Of a DNA stretch of 64,000 bases, positions 15,867 to 25,000 are shown in pieces (positions within the stretch are counted from its first letter, which is position 1; every line of letters begins with the position of its first letter). Source of the stretch: Flavivirga aquatica. Lineage in GTDB: Bacteria; Bacteroidota; Bacteroidia; Flavobacteriales; Flavobacteriaceae. The notes under the pieces are model-generated. The model did not search any database. It was not told the DNA's origin and saw nothing but the letters and a program-made list of their open reading frames with translations. The stretch is from assembly GCF_001747085.1 (NCBI RefSeq), contig NZ_MDJD01000007.1:186001-250000 (forward strand), read 5' to 3'. The position numbers and the translations under genes are program-made.

Positions 15867-15914
15867 CCCAGTTTTTTATTTAACATCAAAAATTAAGGAG
15901 GTTTATTTTGAACA

Positions 15915-15957
15915 TGATTTTTATCAACTTTTCTTCCTTTTTTGCGCTATAGTTTTG
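15915..15957 (+). promoter_or_regulatory. Cytochrome c gene promoter with Crp/Fnr-like operator
   Basis: TGATTTTTATCA (15915-15926) is centred 29.5 bp upstream of the exact -7 consensus TAGTTTTG (15950-15957); the ATG is 21 bases beyond. Same spacing as the three other Crp/Fnr-like promoters in the window. Confidence 0.65.
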
Positions 15958-15977
15958 CTTTATTAAAATAAACTAAT

Positions 15978-16481
15978 ATGAAAACTATATTAAAATACTT
16001 AATCGTATTCATAACATTATTCTTTTTTAATTGTTCTGACAAAAAGGAAAAAAACAAGAAAGGTTTTTCATACGAGAATTCATTACAAAAAACAGAACAA
16101 ATAATAAAAAAAAACGCATCCATATCTGCATCAAAAAAAATAGACCTTAACAACAAAGGCATTGGTCCAATTACTTCATTAAAATTATCCAGCAAAATAA
16201 ACCAAACTATGGTAACACATGGCGCAAATGTATTTAAAAGAATGTGTACTGCTTGCCATAAGTCTAATAAAAAATTTATTGGACCATCTCCACAAAACAT
16301 ATTACAACGGAGATCCCCAGAATGGATAATGAATATGATTTTAAACCCTAGTGAAATGACACAAAAAGACCCATTAGCAAAAGCGCTACTCATAGAATTT
16401 AACGGCTCACCAATGCCCAATCAAAGCCTATCTATAGATGATGCTAGAAACATATTAGAATATTTTAGAACACTTAAATAA
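15978..16481 (+). CDS. Cytochrome c (class I), probable lipoprotein, 167 aa
   Basis: The N-terminal hydrophobic helix ILKYLIVFITLFFF ends at Cys19, a plausible though imperfect lipobox, so the protein may be lipid-anchored facing the periplasm. One heme-attachment site CTACH (90-94) follows VTHGANVFKRM, and Met146 in GSPMPNQS is the likely axial ligand. The Lys-rich linker 22-60 separates anchor from heme domain. Probably a small electron carrier. Its Crp/Fnr-like promoter and the following scdA suggest control by oxygen or nitrogen-oxide supply; which oxidase or reductase it serves is unknown. Confidence 0.88.
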   Translation: MKTILKYLIVFITLFFFNCSDKKEKNKKGFSYENSLQKTEQIIKKNASISASKKIDLNNKGIGPITSLKLSSKINQTMVTHGANVFKRMCTACHKSNKKFIGPSPQNILQRRSPEWIMNMILNPSEMTQKDPLAKALLIEFNGSPMPNQSLSIDDARNILEYFRTLK

Positions 16482-16564
16482 TTTATTACATTTTTTAAAT
16501 AATTCAAAAACTAACAAATATCATCTTTTAAACTTATTTGAATCAATAATTTTGAATTGACATT

Positions 16565-16588
16565 AAAAAAGACATAATTATCTTTTTT
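16565..16588. promoter_or_regulatory. Inverted repeat at the scdA promoter
   Basis: AAAAAAGA (16565-16572) and TCTTTTTT (16581-16588) flank CATAATTA, and the right half overlaps TATCTTTT (16579-16586), a -7-like element 20 bases before the scdA ATG. It could be a repressor operator; an AT-rich terminator of the cytochrome gene is the alternative. Confidence 0.35.
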
Positions 16589-16605
16589 GACTTTAACCAG
16601 AATAT

Positions 16606-17322
16606 ATGAATATCCTAGAAAATAAAACAGTCGCAGAAACAGTTGCAGAAAACATTAAAACGGCTCATGTTTTTAAAAAATACGGTATCGATTTTTGTTG
16701 CGGTGGAGGCATAACTATAAAAAAAGCCTGTGAAAAAAAACAACTTGACTATTCGGCTCTAAAAGACGAGCTACTACAAGTTGATGAAGCTCCAAAAAAT
16801 TACGCTTACAATACTTGGAACCTTAGTTTCTTAATTGACCATATTATTAATGTACACCACATTTATGTAAAAGAATCTATTCCTTTAATTCTTCAATATT
16901 CAAACAGAGTTGCTCAAGTACATGGACACCACTACACAGAAGTCGTTAAAATCAACAAACTTTTTACCGAAGTTGCTAACGAATTAACAGCACATATGAA
17001 GAAAGAAGAACTCATTTTATTTCCTTATATTAAAAAGTTATTACAGACAGAAAAAGGTGTTACATTGTCTTCGCCTCCTCCATTTGGCACTATAAGCACT
17101 CCTATACAAATGATGGAATCTGAACACGAAACTGCTGGTGATATTTTTAAAGTTATAGCTAAACTCACAAACAACTACATCCCTCCAGAAGGCGCATGTA
17201 ATACTTTTAAGGCATTGTACGCAAAACTAGATGAGTTTGAACAAGACCTACACGAACACATTCACCTAGAAAACAATATTTTACACCCTAAAGCAATAGA
17301 ATTAGAAAAGAACTTTATATAA
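16606..17322 (+). CDS. scdA: Di-iron iron-sulfur cluster repair protein ScdA/RIC family, 238 aa
   Basis: Repairs Fe-S centres damaged by nitric oxide or oxidants. The N-terminal ScdA domain carries KYGIDFCCGGG (25-35). A hemerythrin-like four-helix domain follows, with the expected His/Glu iron ligands in DHIINVHHIY, HGHHYTEV, ELTAHMKKEE, ESEHETAG and LHEHIHLENNILHP. Length is normal. It is read alone after the cytochrome c gene with a palindrome at its promoter and is closed by a strong terminator at 17339. Cytoplasmic; the assignment is secure. Confidence 0.93.
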   Translation: MNILENKTVAETVAENIKTAHVFKKYGIDFCCGGGITIKKACEKKQLDYSALKDELLQVDEAPKNYAYNTWNLSFLIDHIINVHHIYVKESIPLILQYSNRVAQVHGHHYTEVVKINKLFTEVANELTAHMKKEELILFPYIKKLLQTEKGVTLSSPPPFGTISTPIQMMESEHETAGDIFKVIAKLTNNYIPPEGACNTFKALYAKLDEFEQDLHEHIHLENNILHPKAIELEKNFI

Positions 17323-17338
17323 ATTTTTACCCAAAAAA

Positions 17339-17377
17339 CTCCCTACGAGATTAAAAAACCTTGTAGGGAGCTTTTTT
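17339..17377 (+). terminator. Intrinsic terminator after scdA
   Basis: CTCCCTAC (17339-17346) pairs with GTAGGGAG (17363-17370) and is followed by CTTTTTT. A-rich sequence on the left allows some activity for minus-strand transcripts from 17400 as well. Confidence 0.85.
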
Positions 17378-17399
17378 GGATTTCATAATTATATTTAAA

Positions 17400-17747
17400 T
17401 CAATAATTATGACGAAACCATACCTTTTGCCACTCTCTCTTTAATATTAAAAAAGACACATCCTCTGCCAATTTAAGGATATCATTTCCATCTAAAGCTT
17501 TTACTTGATTTTCTGGCACATCAATTATATATAACAAGTTTAAGTATTCAGTAAATTTTTCTTGAATTAATTTATAAACTGTATCATGAAGTATAAGCTT
17601 TAAGCTTGAAGGCAGAACCTCTTCATGAAAGTCTAAATCAATATTTGCTAAAAGAAAATCTTTATTAAGCTGAATCACCAATTTCTTATACAAATCTAAT
17701 TGATTAGCTTCTTTAATTAAGCCTTCAAAATTTACTGGTGCTTGCAT
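17400..17747 (-). CDS. Conserved-looking hypothetical protein, 115 aa
   Basis: A small, soluble, mostly helical protein (FEGLIKEANQLDLYKKLVIQLNKDF...) without signal peptide or known motif. Its ATG shares one base with the stop codon of the prenyl synthase gene (TAATG), so the two are translationally coupled and probably work together or are made in fixed ratio. I do not recognise the family; a role linked to prenyl diphosphate metabolism is context only. Ends 23 bases from the scdA terminator. Confidence 0.7.
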   Translation of the reverse strand: MQAPVNFEGLIKEANQLDLYKKLVIQLNKDFLLANIDLDFHEEVLPSSLKLILHDTVYKLIQEKFTEYLNLLYIIDVPENQVKALDGNDILKLAEDVSFLILKREWQKVWFRHNY

Positions 17748-18721
17748 TATACTTTTCTATTTATTAAACTACCTCCAAAAGTTTTTAATAACTCTTTTTC
17801 ATCCTCTTCAACATCCAAAAATTCGAGCACACTAAAAGCTCTATCTGTATACTCTTTAATCGCTTTTTTAGTTGCTTCAGCAGAACCAGATGATATAAAA
17901 ATCTGTTTAGCTAAATCAATTTTATGAGTTGGATCTTCTGGATTTGTAGAAAATAAATCTTGTAATTTAGTTTTATCCAATTCCTTTGAAAACTCTAAAG
18001 CTTTTAAATACAAATACGTTTTTTTATTCTCTATAATATCTCCTCCTACTTGTTTTCCAAAAGTCTTAGGATCACCAAATGCATCTAAATAATCATCTTG
18101 TAATTGAAAAGCAATACCTAAGTTTTTACCAAACTCATAAATACTATGCTGGTCTTCTTTTGGTGCTTTAGCAATAATAGCTCCCATATTCATAGCAGCT
18201 CCAACCAAAACAGCAGTTTTATATTCAATCATTTTTAAATATTCAGGAATTGTAACATCATTTCTCGTCTCAAAATCAACATCATATTGTTGTCCCTCAC
18301 AAACCTCTAAAGCTGTTTTGCTAAATAGTTTTGCTAAATCTTGAAAAACATCTGCTTCGTAATTTTCAAATAACTGATATGCCATAATCAACATAGCATC
18401 ACCCGAAAGGATCCCTCTATTAATATCCCATTTTTCATGCACTGTTTTTTCACCTCGACGCAAAGGAGCATCGTCCATAATATCGTCATGAACCAATGAG
18501 AAATTATGAAACACCTCTATACTTAATGCAGCGTTCAATGCCTCTTTATAATCACAATTAAATATTTCGGCAGTCATTAATGTTAAAACAGGACGCAATC
18601 TTTTCCCCCCTAATCCTAAAATGTATTCTATAGGCTCATAGAGATTTCTTGGTTCTTTTACAGTTGAATACGTTTCTAAAAACGCTATAAATTTTTCTTG
18701 ATATTTTTCTATTGTAAGCAT
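17747..18721 (-). CDS. Short-chain polyprenyl diphosphate synthase (FPP/GGPP type), 324 aa
   Basis: Condenses isopentenyl diphosphate with allylic diphosphates. Both Asp-rich motifs are present: DDIMD (79-83) and DDYLD (209-213), with GGKRLRP (38-44) at the IPP site. The residue five before the first motif is Phe74 and the motif has no insertion, a pattern seen in archaeal-type GGPP synthases and some FPP synthases, so a C15-C20 product is likely. GGPP would suit the GGGP synthase encoded at 62303-63028. The gene is coupled to the 115-residue protein downstream. Confidence 0.92.
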   Translation of the reverse strand: MLTIEKYQEKFIAFLETYSTVKEPRNLYEPIEYILGLGGKRLRPVLTLMTAEIFNCDYKEALNAALSIEVFHNFSLVHDDIMDDAPLRRGEKTVHEKWDINRGILSGDAMLIMAYQLFENYEADVFQDLAKLFSKTALEVCEGQQYDVDFETRNDVTIPEYLKMIEYKTAVLVGAAMNMGAIIAKAPKEDQHSIYEFGKNLGIAFQLQDDYLDAFGDPKTFGKQVGGDIIENKKTYLYLKALEFSKELDKTKLQDLFSTNPEDPTHKIDLAKQIFISSGSAEATKKAIKEYTDRAFSVLEFLDVEEDEKELLKTFGGSLINRKV

Positions 18722-18791
18722 TAAGCAAAAATAAAGTAATAAGTAACATTAAAAAGTTTGAATCTCAATTAAATGTTAAAAAACCATAAAA

Positions 18792-18835
18792 CGAAGGAAA
18801 CTTTTTTTGTTTTTAAAGTTTCCTTCGTAGCTTTG
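18792..18835 (+). promoter_or_regulatory. tetR promoter overlapped by a 13-bp inverted repeat (probable TetR operator)
   Basis: CGAAGGAAACTTT (18792-18804) and AAAGTTTCCTTCG (18815-18827) are exact complements. Within and beside them lies a near-perfect promoter: TTTG (18806-18809), an 18-bp spacer and TAGCTTTG (18828-18835). A dimer bound to the repeat would cover the -33 box and spacer, so autorepression is likely. Confidence 0.7.
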
Positions 18836-18844
18836 CGTCTTATT

Positions 18845-19450
18845 ATGAGAGATAAAATTATACCAAAAGCAGCAGAATTATTTTTAACACTAGGTTTTAA
18901 AAGTGTCACAATGGACGATATTGCCCAAGAAATGGGTATATCTAAAAAAACCATTTATGTCCATTTTGCTAATAAAACAAAACTGGTTGAAACTGTTACC
19001 TTTGAGCTTTTTGAAACCATTTGCGATGGTATAGATGATATTTGCGATAGTTCTAACAATCCTATTGAAGAATTATATGATGTAAAAATGTTTGTGATGC
19101 AACATTTAAAAAATGAAAGATCATCGCCTCAATTTCAACTTAAAAAATATTATCCTCAAATATATGATGCCCTAAAACTTAAACAATTTGAAAAAATGCA
19201 TGTTTCCGTAAAGGAAAGTCTTCAAAACGGAGTAGACACAAAACTATTTAGACCAAACATAAATGTTGACTTTATTTCTAGAATGTACTTTAATGGTATG
19301 ACAGGAATAAAAGATCCCTCTATTTTTCCTAAAGAAATTTACAGCATGGAATATTTAATGGAAAGCTACTTAGAATATCACTTAAGAGCTATTGTTACAG
19401 ATAAAGGTCTAGAAATTCTAAATAAATTTATAACATCAAATCAATCATAA
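18845..19450 (+). CDS. TetR/AcrR-family transcriptional regulator, ~201 aa
   Basis: The N-terminal HTH, FKSVTMDDIAQEMGISKKTIYVHFANKTKLVE, is diagnostic; the C-terminal ligand/dimer domain is divergent. The start at 18845 (MRDKIIPKAAELF) is chosen because the frame's earlier in-frame ATG at 18773 lies upstream of the promoter and its -7 box at 18828-18835. The stop is two bases before the tolC-like gene start, and the whole regulator-efflux set reads as one operon. It probably represses its own promoter, and with it the pump, until an effector binds. Effector unknown. Confidence 0.9.
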   Translation: MRDKIIPKAAELFLTLGFKSVTMDDIAQEMGISKKTIYVHFANKTKLVETVTFELFETICDGIDDICDSSNNPIEELYDVKMFVMQHLKNERSSPQFQLKKYYPQIYDALKLKQFEKMHVSVKESLQNGVDTKLFRPNINVDFISRMYFNGMTGIKDPSIFPKEIYSMEYLMESYLEYHLRAIVTDKGLEILNKFITSNQS

Positions 19451-19452
19451 AA

Positions 19453-20796
19453 ATGAAGAACAAACTAATTTTATTTTTTTGTTTACTAGCCTCAATCTCT
19501 ATGTTTTCACAAGAAAACAATAAAAGCTTCACATTGCAAGAAGCTATAGATTTTGCATTAGTAAATAATAGAACTGCTAAAAATGCTGCTCTAGACATTA
19601 AAGCTGCAGAAAAGCAAAAATGGGAAACCACCACTATAGGTTTACCTCAAATTAATGGAAAAATTGATTATAATAATTGGCTGAAGCAACAAGTTTCTTT
19701 AATTCCTGCAGAATTTTTTGGAGGTAATCCAGGTGAGTTTTCAGAAGTTGCTTTTGGCACTAAACAAACGATGAGCGGTACAGTAACGTTAGAGCAATTA
19801 ATTTTTGATGGCTCTTATTTAGTTGGTTTACAATCTGCCAAAGTCTTTTTAGAAATCTCAAAAAATGCCAAAAAGAAAACAGATCTTGAAGTAAGAAAAG
19901 CAGTTATCAATGCTTACGGAAATGTTTTATTGGCCGAGGAAAGTATAGAAATACTAGAACGTAATATTAATGTTTTAGAAAAAAACCTAAATGAAACCTC
20001 TAAAATCTATGAAAACGGTTTAGGAGACGAAGAAAGTGTTGAGCAACTACAAATCACATTATCTGCAGTAAAAAGTAATTTAAGCAATACATCACGCTTA
20101 AAAACTTTAGCTTACCAAATGCTAAACATCACTTTAGGTACCGACATAAATTCTAAAACCATACTAACAGACAATTTAGAAAGTTTAACTACACAGAATA
20201 TTGTTTTAACACTCCTTAATTCTGAAGAAAAAGTTGAAAATAGCATTGATTATAAAATTGCAGAAAATGATAAAACAGCTAAAAAGCTTCTTTTAAAACT
20301 AGAAAAAAGCAAAGCTTTACCTTCTCTACGTGGGTTCATTAATGGCGCTTACGCTGGAAATGCTAACGACTTCGATTTTCTTAAAAAAGAACAAAAATGG
20401 TTTGGCTCATCTCTATTAGGTGTTTCAATGAATATTCCAATTTTTAGTTCTGGAGGAAGAAGTGCCGCGACACAACGTGCTAAAATAAATTTTGAAAAAG
20501 CAAAAGAAAATCTTACCGAAACCGAACAGAAATTAAAGCTTCAAATCGCGTCAGCAAAAAGTGATTATCAATTTGCTATTGAAGATTATGAAAATAAAAA
20601 GCAAAACTTAAATCTTGCAGAACGTATTGAAAAAAAGAATCAAACCAAATTTTTTGAAGGTATTGCTTCAAGCTTTGAATTGAGACAAGCTCAAACACAA
20701 CTATACAGTTCTCAACAAGAATTCTTACAAGCCATGCTTGATGTTATCAATAAAAAAGCTGAATTAGAAACGGTATTAAACAAAACCAATCAATAG
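19453..20796 (+). CDS. TolC-family outer-membrane efflux channel, 447 aa
   Basis: Signal peptide KNKLILFFCLLASISMFSQ, then the TolC/OEP repeat pattern of long coiled-coil helices (KSFTLQEAIDFALVNNRTAKNAALDIKAAE..., second half KLQIASAKSDYQFAIEDYENKK...) with barrel strands between (LEQLIFDGSYLVGLQSAK; LLGVSMNIPIFSSGGRSAAT). Full length. It forms the outer-membrane exit duct for the MFP and RND genes downstream and is encoded two bases after tetR. Substrate not deducible. Confidence 0.93.
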   Translation: MKNKLILFFCLLASISMFSQENNKSFTLQEAIDFALVNNRTAKNAALDIKAAEKQKWETTTIGLPQINGKIDYNNWLKQQVSLIPAEFFGGNPGEFSEVAFGTKQTMSGTVTLEQLIFDGSYLVGLQSAKVFLEISKNAKKKTDLEVRKAVINAYGNVLLAEESIEILERNINVLEKNLNETSKIYENGLGDEESVEQLQITLSAVKSNLSNTSRLKTLAYQMLNITLGTDINSKTILTDNLESLTTQNIVLTLLNSEEKVENSIDYKIAENDKTAKKLLLKLEKSKALPSLRGFINGAYAGNANDFDFLKKEQKWFGSSLLGVSMNIPIFSSGGRSAATQRAKINFEKAKENLTETEQKLKLQIASAKSDYQFAIEDYENKKQNLNLAERIEKKNQTKFFEGIASSFELRQAQTQLYSSQQEFLQAMLDVINKKAELETVLNKTNQ

Positions 20797-20816
20797 ATAA
20801 TCAACACACAAAATCA

Positions 20817-21992
20817 ATGACAATGAAAAATATATATTCACTTCTACTGGCAACAGCTCTATTAACATCATGTGGCGCCGATAAGAAAAAAACTGTTGAA
20901 GATATTATTGCAACAGACAACTTAGAACTTATTAGAAAAAAGAAATCTGAGTTAGATGCTTCTGCTCAAGAAATTTCTGCACAATTAAAACAATTGGAAG
21001 CAACAATAAAGGTTTTAGACCCTCAAGAAAAAATACCATTAATAACTACTTTTAAGGCTAAAGAAGATGTATTCACACACTTTGTTGAATTGCAAGGTAA
21101 TGTAAGTACAAAACAGAATTTGGTAATTTTCCCTGAATTTTCTGGAGTTTTAACTCGAGTATACGTTAAAGAAGGACAAAAAGTAAGCAAAGGGCAAATT
21201 TTAGCAAAAATTGATGATGGTGGTTTAAGTCAACAAGTAACACAATTAAAGATTCAAGCAGATTTAGCAAAAACAACATTCGAGCGTCAAGAACGTCTTT
21301 GGAATCAAAAAATAGGTAGCGAAATCCAATATTTACAAGCAAAATCTAGTTACGAAGCACAACAACAAGCCGTTAGTCAATTACAACAACAAGTTGGAAA
21401 AACAGTTGTTCGTGCACCTTTTTCTGGTACTATAGACGACGTTATTAGTGAACAAGGTAGTGTTGTAGCACCAGGACAATCACAGTTATTTAGAATAGTA
21501 AATCTTAACAAAATGTACATTGAAACTGAGGTTCCAGAACGTTACATTTCAACTATTGTTAAAGGCAAAGAAGTTAAAGTAGATTTCCCTATTCTAGGAA
21601 AACAATTAGATGCAAAAATACGTCAAGCTGGAAATTTTATTAACCCAGCTAACAGATCCTTTCGAGTTGAAGTAGAGATTCCTAATAAAGACAGATCTAT
21701 AAAACCTAATCTTACAGCTAAACTTAAAATTAACGATTACACAAACGATAAAGCCATTTTAATACCACAAAGTATTATTTCCGAGAATGCTGAAAATCAA
21801 CAATATGTTTACACTATAACAAATAAGGTAGAAAACAAAGCTACAGTAAAACGTGTTATCATAGAAACAGGAAAAACACAAGGAGATTATATAGAAATAT
21901 TATCTGGTCTTAAAAACGGAATAGAGATTATTGATGAAGGTGCTCGTAGTGTAAAAGATGGTCAAGAGGTTAAAATCCTTGTTGTAGAATAA
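20817..21992 (+). CDS. RND efflux periplasmic adaptor (membrane fusion protein), lipoprotein, ~390 aa
   Basis: Lipoprotein signal YSLLLATALLTSC with the acylated Cys followed by GADKKK. A coiled-coil hairpin and lipoyl half-motifs (GVLTRVYVKEGQKVSKGQILAKIDDG; VVRAPFSGTIDDVISEQGSVV) flank the alpha-hairpin, followed by the beta-barrel domain (ETEVPERYISTIVKGKEVKVDFP). It bridges the RND pump and the TolC channel. A second ATG two codons in (20823) is equally possible as start. Spacing of 20 bases after tolC and 105 bases before the pump gene supports a shared operon. Confidence 0.93.
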   Translation: MTMKNIYSLLLATALLTSCGADKKKTVEDIIATDNLELIRKKKSELDASAQEISAQLKQLEATIKVLDPQEKIPLITTFKAKEDVFTHFVELQGNVSTKQNLVIFPEFSGVLTRVYVKEGQKVSKGQILAKIDDGGLSQQVTQLKIQADLAKTTFERQERLWNQKIGSEIQYLQAKSSYEAQQQAVSQLQQQVGKTVVRAPFSGTIDDVISEQGSVVAPGQSQLFRIVNLNKMYIETEVPERYISTIVKGKEVKVDFPILGKQLDAKIRQAGNFINPANRSFRVEVEIPNKDRSIKPNLTAKLKINDYTNDKAILIPQSIISENAENQQYVYTITNKVENKATVKRVIIETGKTQGDYIEILSGLKNGIEIIDEGARSVKDGQEVKILVVE

Positions 21993-22097
21993 ACTTGTCA
22001 TTTCTGCTCAAGCAGAACTAACTCTATTTTATAACAATTGAGTTGTATAACAAAAAAGGTCCTTTGACTATTCAGGGCGACAAAAAAATAATCAATC

Positions 22098-25000
22098 ATG
22101 ACTAAAGATAAAAAGAAGAAAAAAGTAAATAAAGAATTTGGATTATCCTCTTGGGCTATCAACAATAAAACAACCATGTATGTGTTGATTACGTTGATAT
22201 TATTTCTTGGTACAGGCGCTTATTTTAGTATGCCTAGAGAAAATTTTCCAGAAATTAAAGAAACCAAAATTTATATAAGTTCTGTATACCCAGGAAATAC
22301 TGCCGAGGATATCGAAAAACTTATCACAGATCCCATTGAAGATAAACTAAAAACAGTTAGTAATGTGGTTGAGATAACCTCAACCTCTCAAGAAGATTAC
22401 TCCATTGTTATTGTAGAATTTGATGAAAGTATTACTGTAGAAGCTGCAAAACAAAAAGTAAAAGACGAGGTAGATTCTGAAACTTCTAGTGAAGATTGGC
22501 CAACCTTTAATGGTGCCAAAGTAGAGCCAAATGTGTTCGATTTAAGCATGTCTGAAGAAATACCAATTCTTAATATTAATATTTCTGGTGATTACCCAGT
22601 AGATAAACTTAAAGAATATGGTGAATATCTTGAAGATGAAATAGAGAGTTTGCAAGAAATTAAACAAGTAGATATTCGTGGTGCTCAAGATAAAGAAGTA
22701 GAAGTCGCTGTAGACATCTATAAAATGATGGCAGCTCAAGTAAGTTTTGATGATATTATAAATACTATTAGCAGAGAAAACATGACTATGGCTGCTGGTA
22801 ATTTAATTACAAGTGGACAACGACGTACTATAAGAATACTAGGTGAAATCGAAGACCCAAAAGAACTTGAAAGCTTTGTTGTAAAATCTGAGCACAACAA
22901 CCCTATCTATTTAAAAGACGTTGCCAAAGTAACATTTAAAGATGAAGACAAAACAACATACGCTAGAGAGTTTGGGCATCCTGTTGTTATGCTAGATGTT
23001 AAGAAACGTGCTGGTAAAAACATGGTAGCTGCTGCAGAACAAATTGATATTATAGTTAAAAATGCTATTGAAAATGTATTTCCTCCAGATTTAAAAGTTA
23101 CTGTTGCTAACGACCAATCCTCTAAAACCATTGGTCAAGTAGACGATTTAGTGAACAATATTATATTCGGTATTATTTTAGTTGTTACCGTTTTAATGTT
23201 CTTTTTAGGATTTAAAAACGCCTTATTTGTTGGTTTTGCTATCCCAATGTCCATGTTCATGTCATTAATGATATTAGATTACCTAGGATATACCATGAAT
23301 ACTATGATTCTGTTTGGTTTAATTATGGGACTTGGTATGTTAGTAGATAATGGTATTGTAGTGGTAGAAAACGTATATCGTTTAATGTCCGAGGAAGGTA
23401 TGAACAGAATAGAAGCTGCCAAAAAAGGGATTGGTGAAATTGCGTTTCCTATTATTATTTCCACAGCAACAACAGTAGCAGCATTTATTCCTTTAGGATT
23501 ATGGCCAGGAGTTATGGGACAATTCATGATATATTTTCCAATTACATTATCTGTCGTTTTAGGCTCATCATTATTCGTTGCTATATTCTTTAATTCCGTT
23601 ATGGTATCTCAGTTTATGACTACTGAAGATAAGGATATGCCACTTAAACAGATTATTAAAATTTCTGCAATCGTTGGAAGTATAGGTTTACTTATTTTAA
23701 TCGCGGGAGGAGCCTATAGAGGTTTAGGAACCTTAATGATAGTAACTGTTATTTTACTTTGGATGTATCGACTATTCCTAAGAGGTTGGGCAAACGGATT
23801 TCAAAACAAAATCCTACCAAAATGGGAACGTTTTTATGAAAAAATGCTACGTGCTGCATTAGGCGGTAAAAAACCGATATTAATTACTGTAGGAACAGTT
23901 ATTTTACTTTTTGTTGCTTTTATGGGTTTTGGAGCTTCTGTAGGAAGTCAACGTACCAAAGTAGAATTCTTTCCAGACAATACACCTAACCAAATTATTG
24001 TTTATATAGAATATCCTGAAGGGACAGATATAAAAAAAACCAATATCATTACAAAAGACATAGAGCAACGTGTTTACAAAATTATTAATGACCAAGCATA
24101 CATACATGGTGATTTTAATTTCTTAACAGAAAGTGCCGTATCTCAAGTAGGAGAAGGTGCAGGAAACCCCCAAACAGATGGAGGTTCTGCAGCAGAAATG
24201 CCACATCGCGGAAAGATTACAGCGACTATGCGTGAGTATAAATTTAGAGATGGAGCAGATAGCAATGTACTTCTTAAAAAGGTACAAGAAAATTTAAAAG
24301 ACATCTACCCTGGTGTTGCCATATCTGTTGAAAAAGATGCCGTAGGACCACCTGCTGGATACCCTATTAACGTAGAATTAGAGGGCGATGATTATTCTGA
24401 ATTAATTGCTACTGCTGAAAAAATGCGAGATTTTGTCAACTCTAAAAACATTCAAGGGATTGACGAATTGAAAATTGATGTAAACAAATCTAAACCATCA
24501 ATGCAAGTTATTGTAGACAGAAAAAAAGCTGGTGAACTTGGTGTAACTTCAGGTCAAGTTGGACAACAATTGCGTAATGCTATTTTTGGAGCTAAAGCAG
24601 GCATTTATAAAGAAGATGGAGAAGATTATGATATTTATGTTCGCTTTAATGAAGAAAACAGATATAATACCAGCGCAATTTTCAATCAGAAAATTACTTT
24701 TAGAGATATGGCTTCTGGACAAATAAAAGAAGTACCAGTTTCGACAATTGCAAAACAAAACAACAACTCTGGTTTTAGTGCTATAAAACATAAAGATGTA
24801 AAACGTGTTGTAACCTTATATTCTGCATTAGCTCCAGGTTTTACAGATGCTGGTGCTATTGTATCTCAAATTCAAAATGAAATGCAAAGTTTTACCGAAA
24901 AACCTAACAGCGTAGAAATAGATTACACAGGACAAATAGAAGAGCAAAATAAACAAATGGCATTTTTAATGGGAGCATTCTTTACAGGTTTAGGCTTAAT

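Noticed and set aside
15914-15953. 12-codon ORF preceded by AAGGAGG
   Set aside because: It overlaps the Crp/Fnr-like operator and -7 box of the cytochrome gene; Shine-Dalgarno use is rare in this group.
15947-16420. 157-codon minus-strand frame across the cytochrome c gene
   Set aside because: The plus-strand frame carries CTACH and a signal; the antisense frame has no recognisable feature.
18773-18844. Upstream in-frame ATG for tetR
   Set aside because: The promoter and inverted repeat at 18792-18835 lie downstream of it.
21993-22097. Spacer in the efflux operon with GTCATTTCTGCTCAAGCAG
   Set aside because: It looks like a worn interspersed intergenic repeat of flavobacteria, but no second full copy is visible here.
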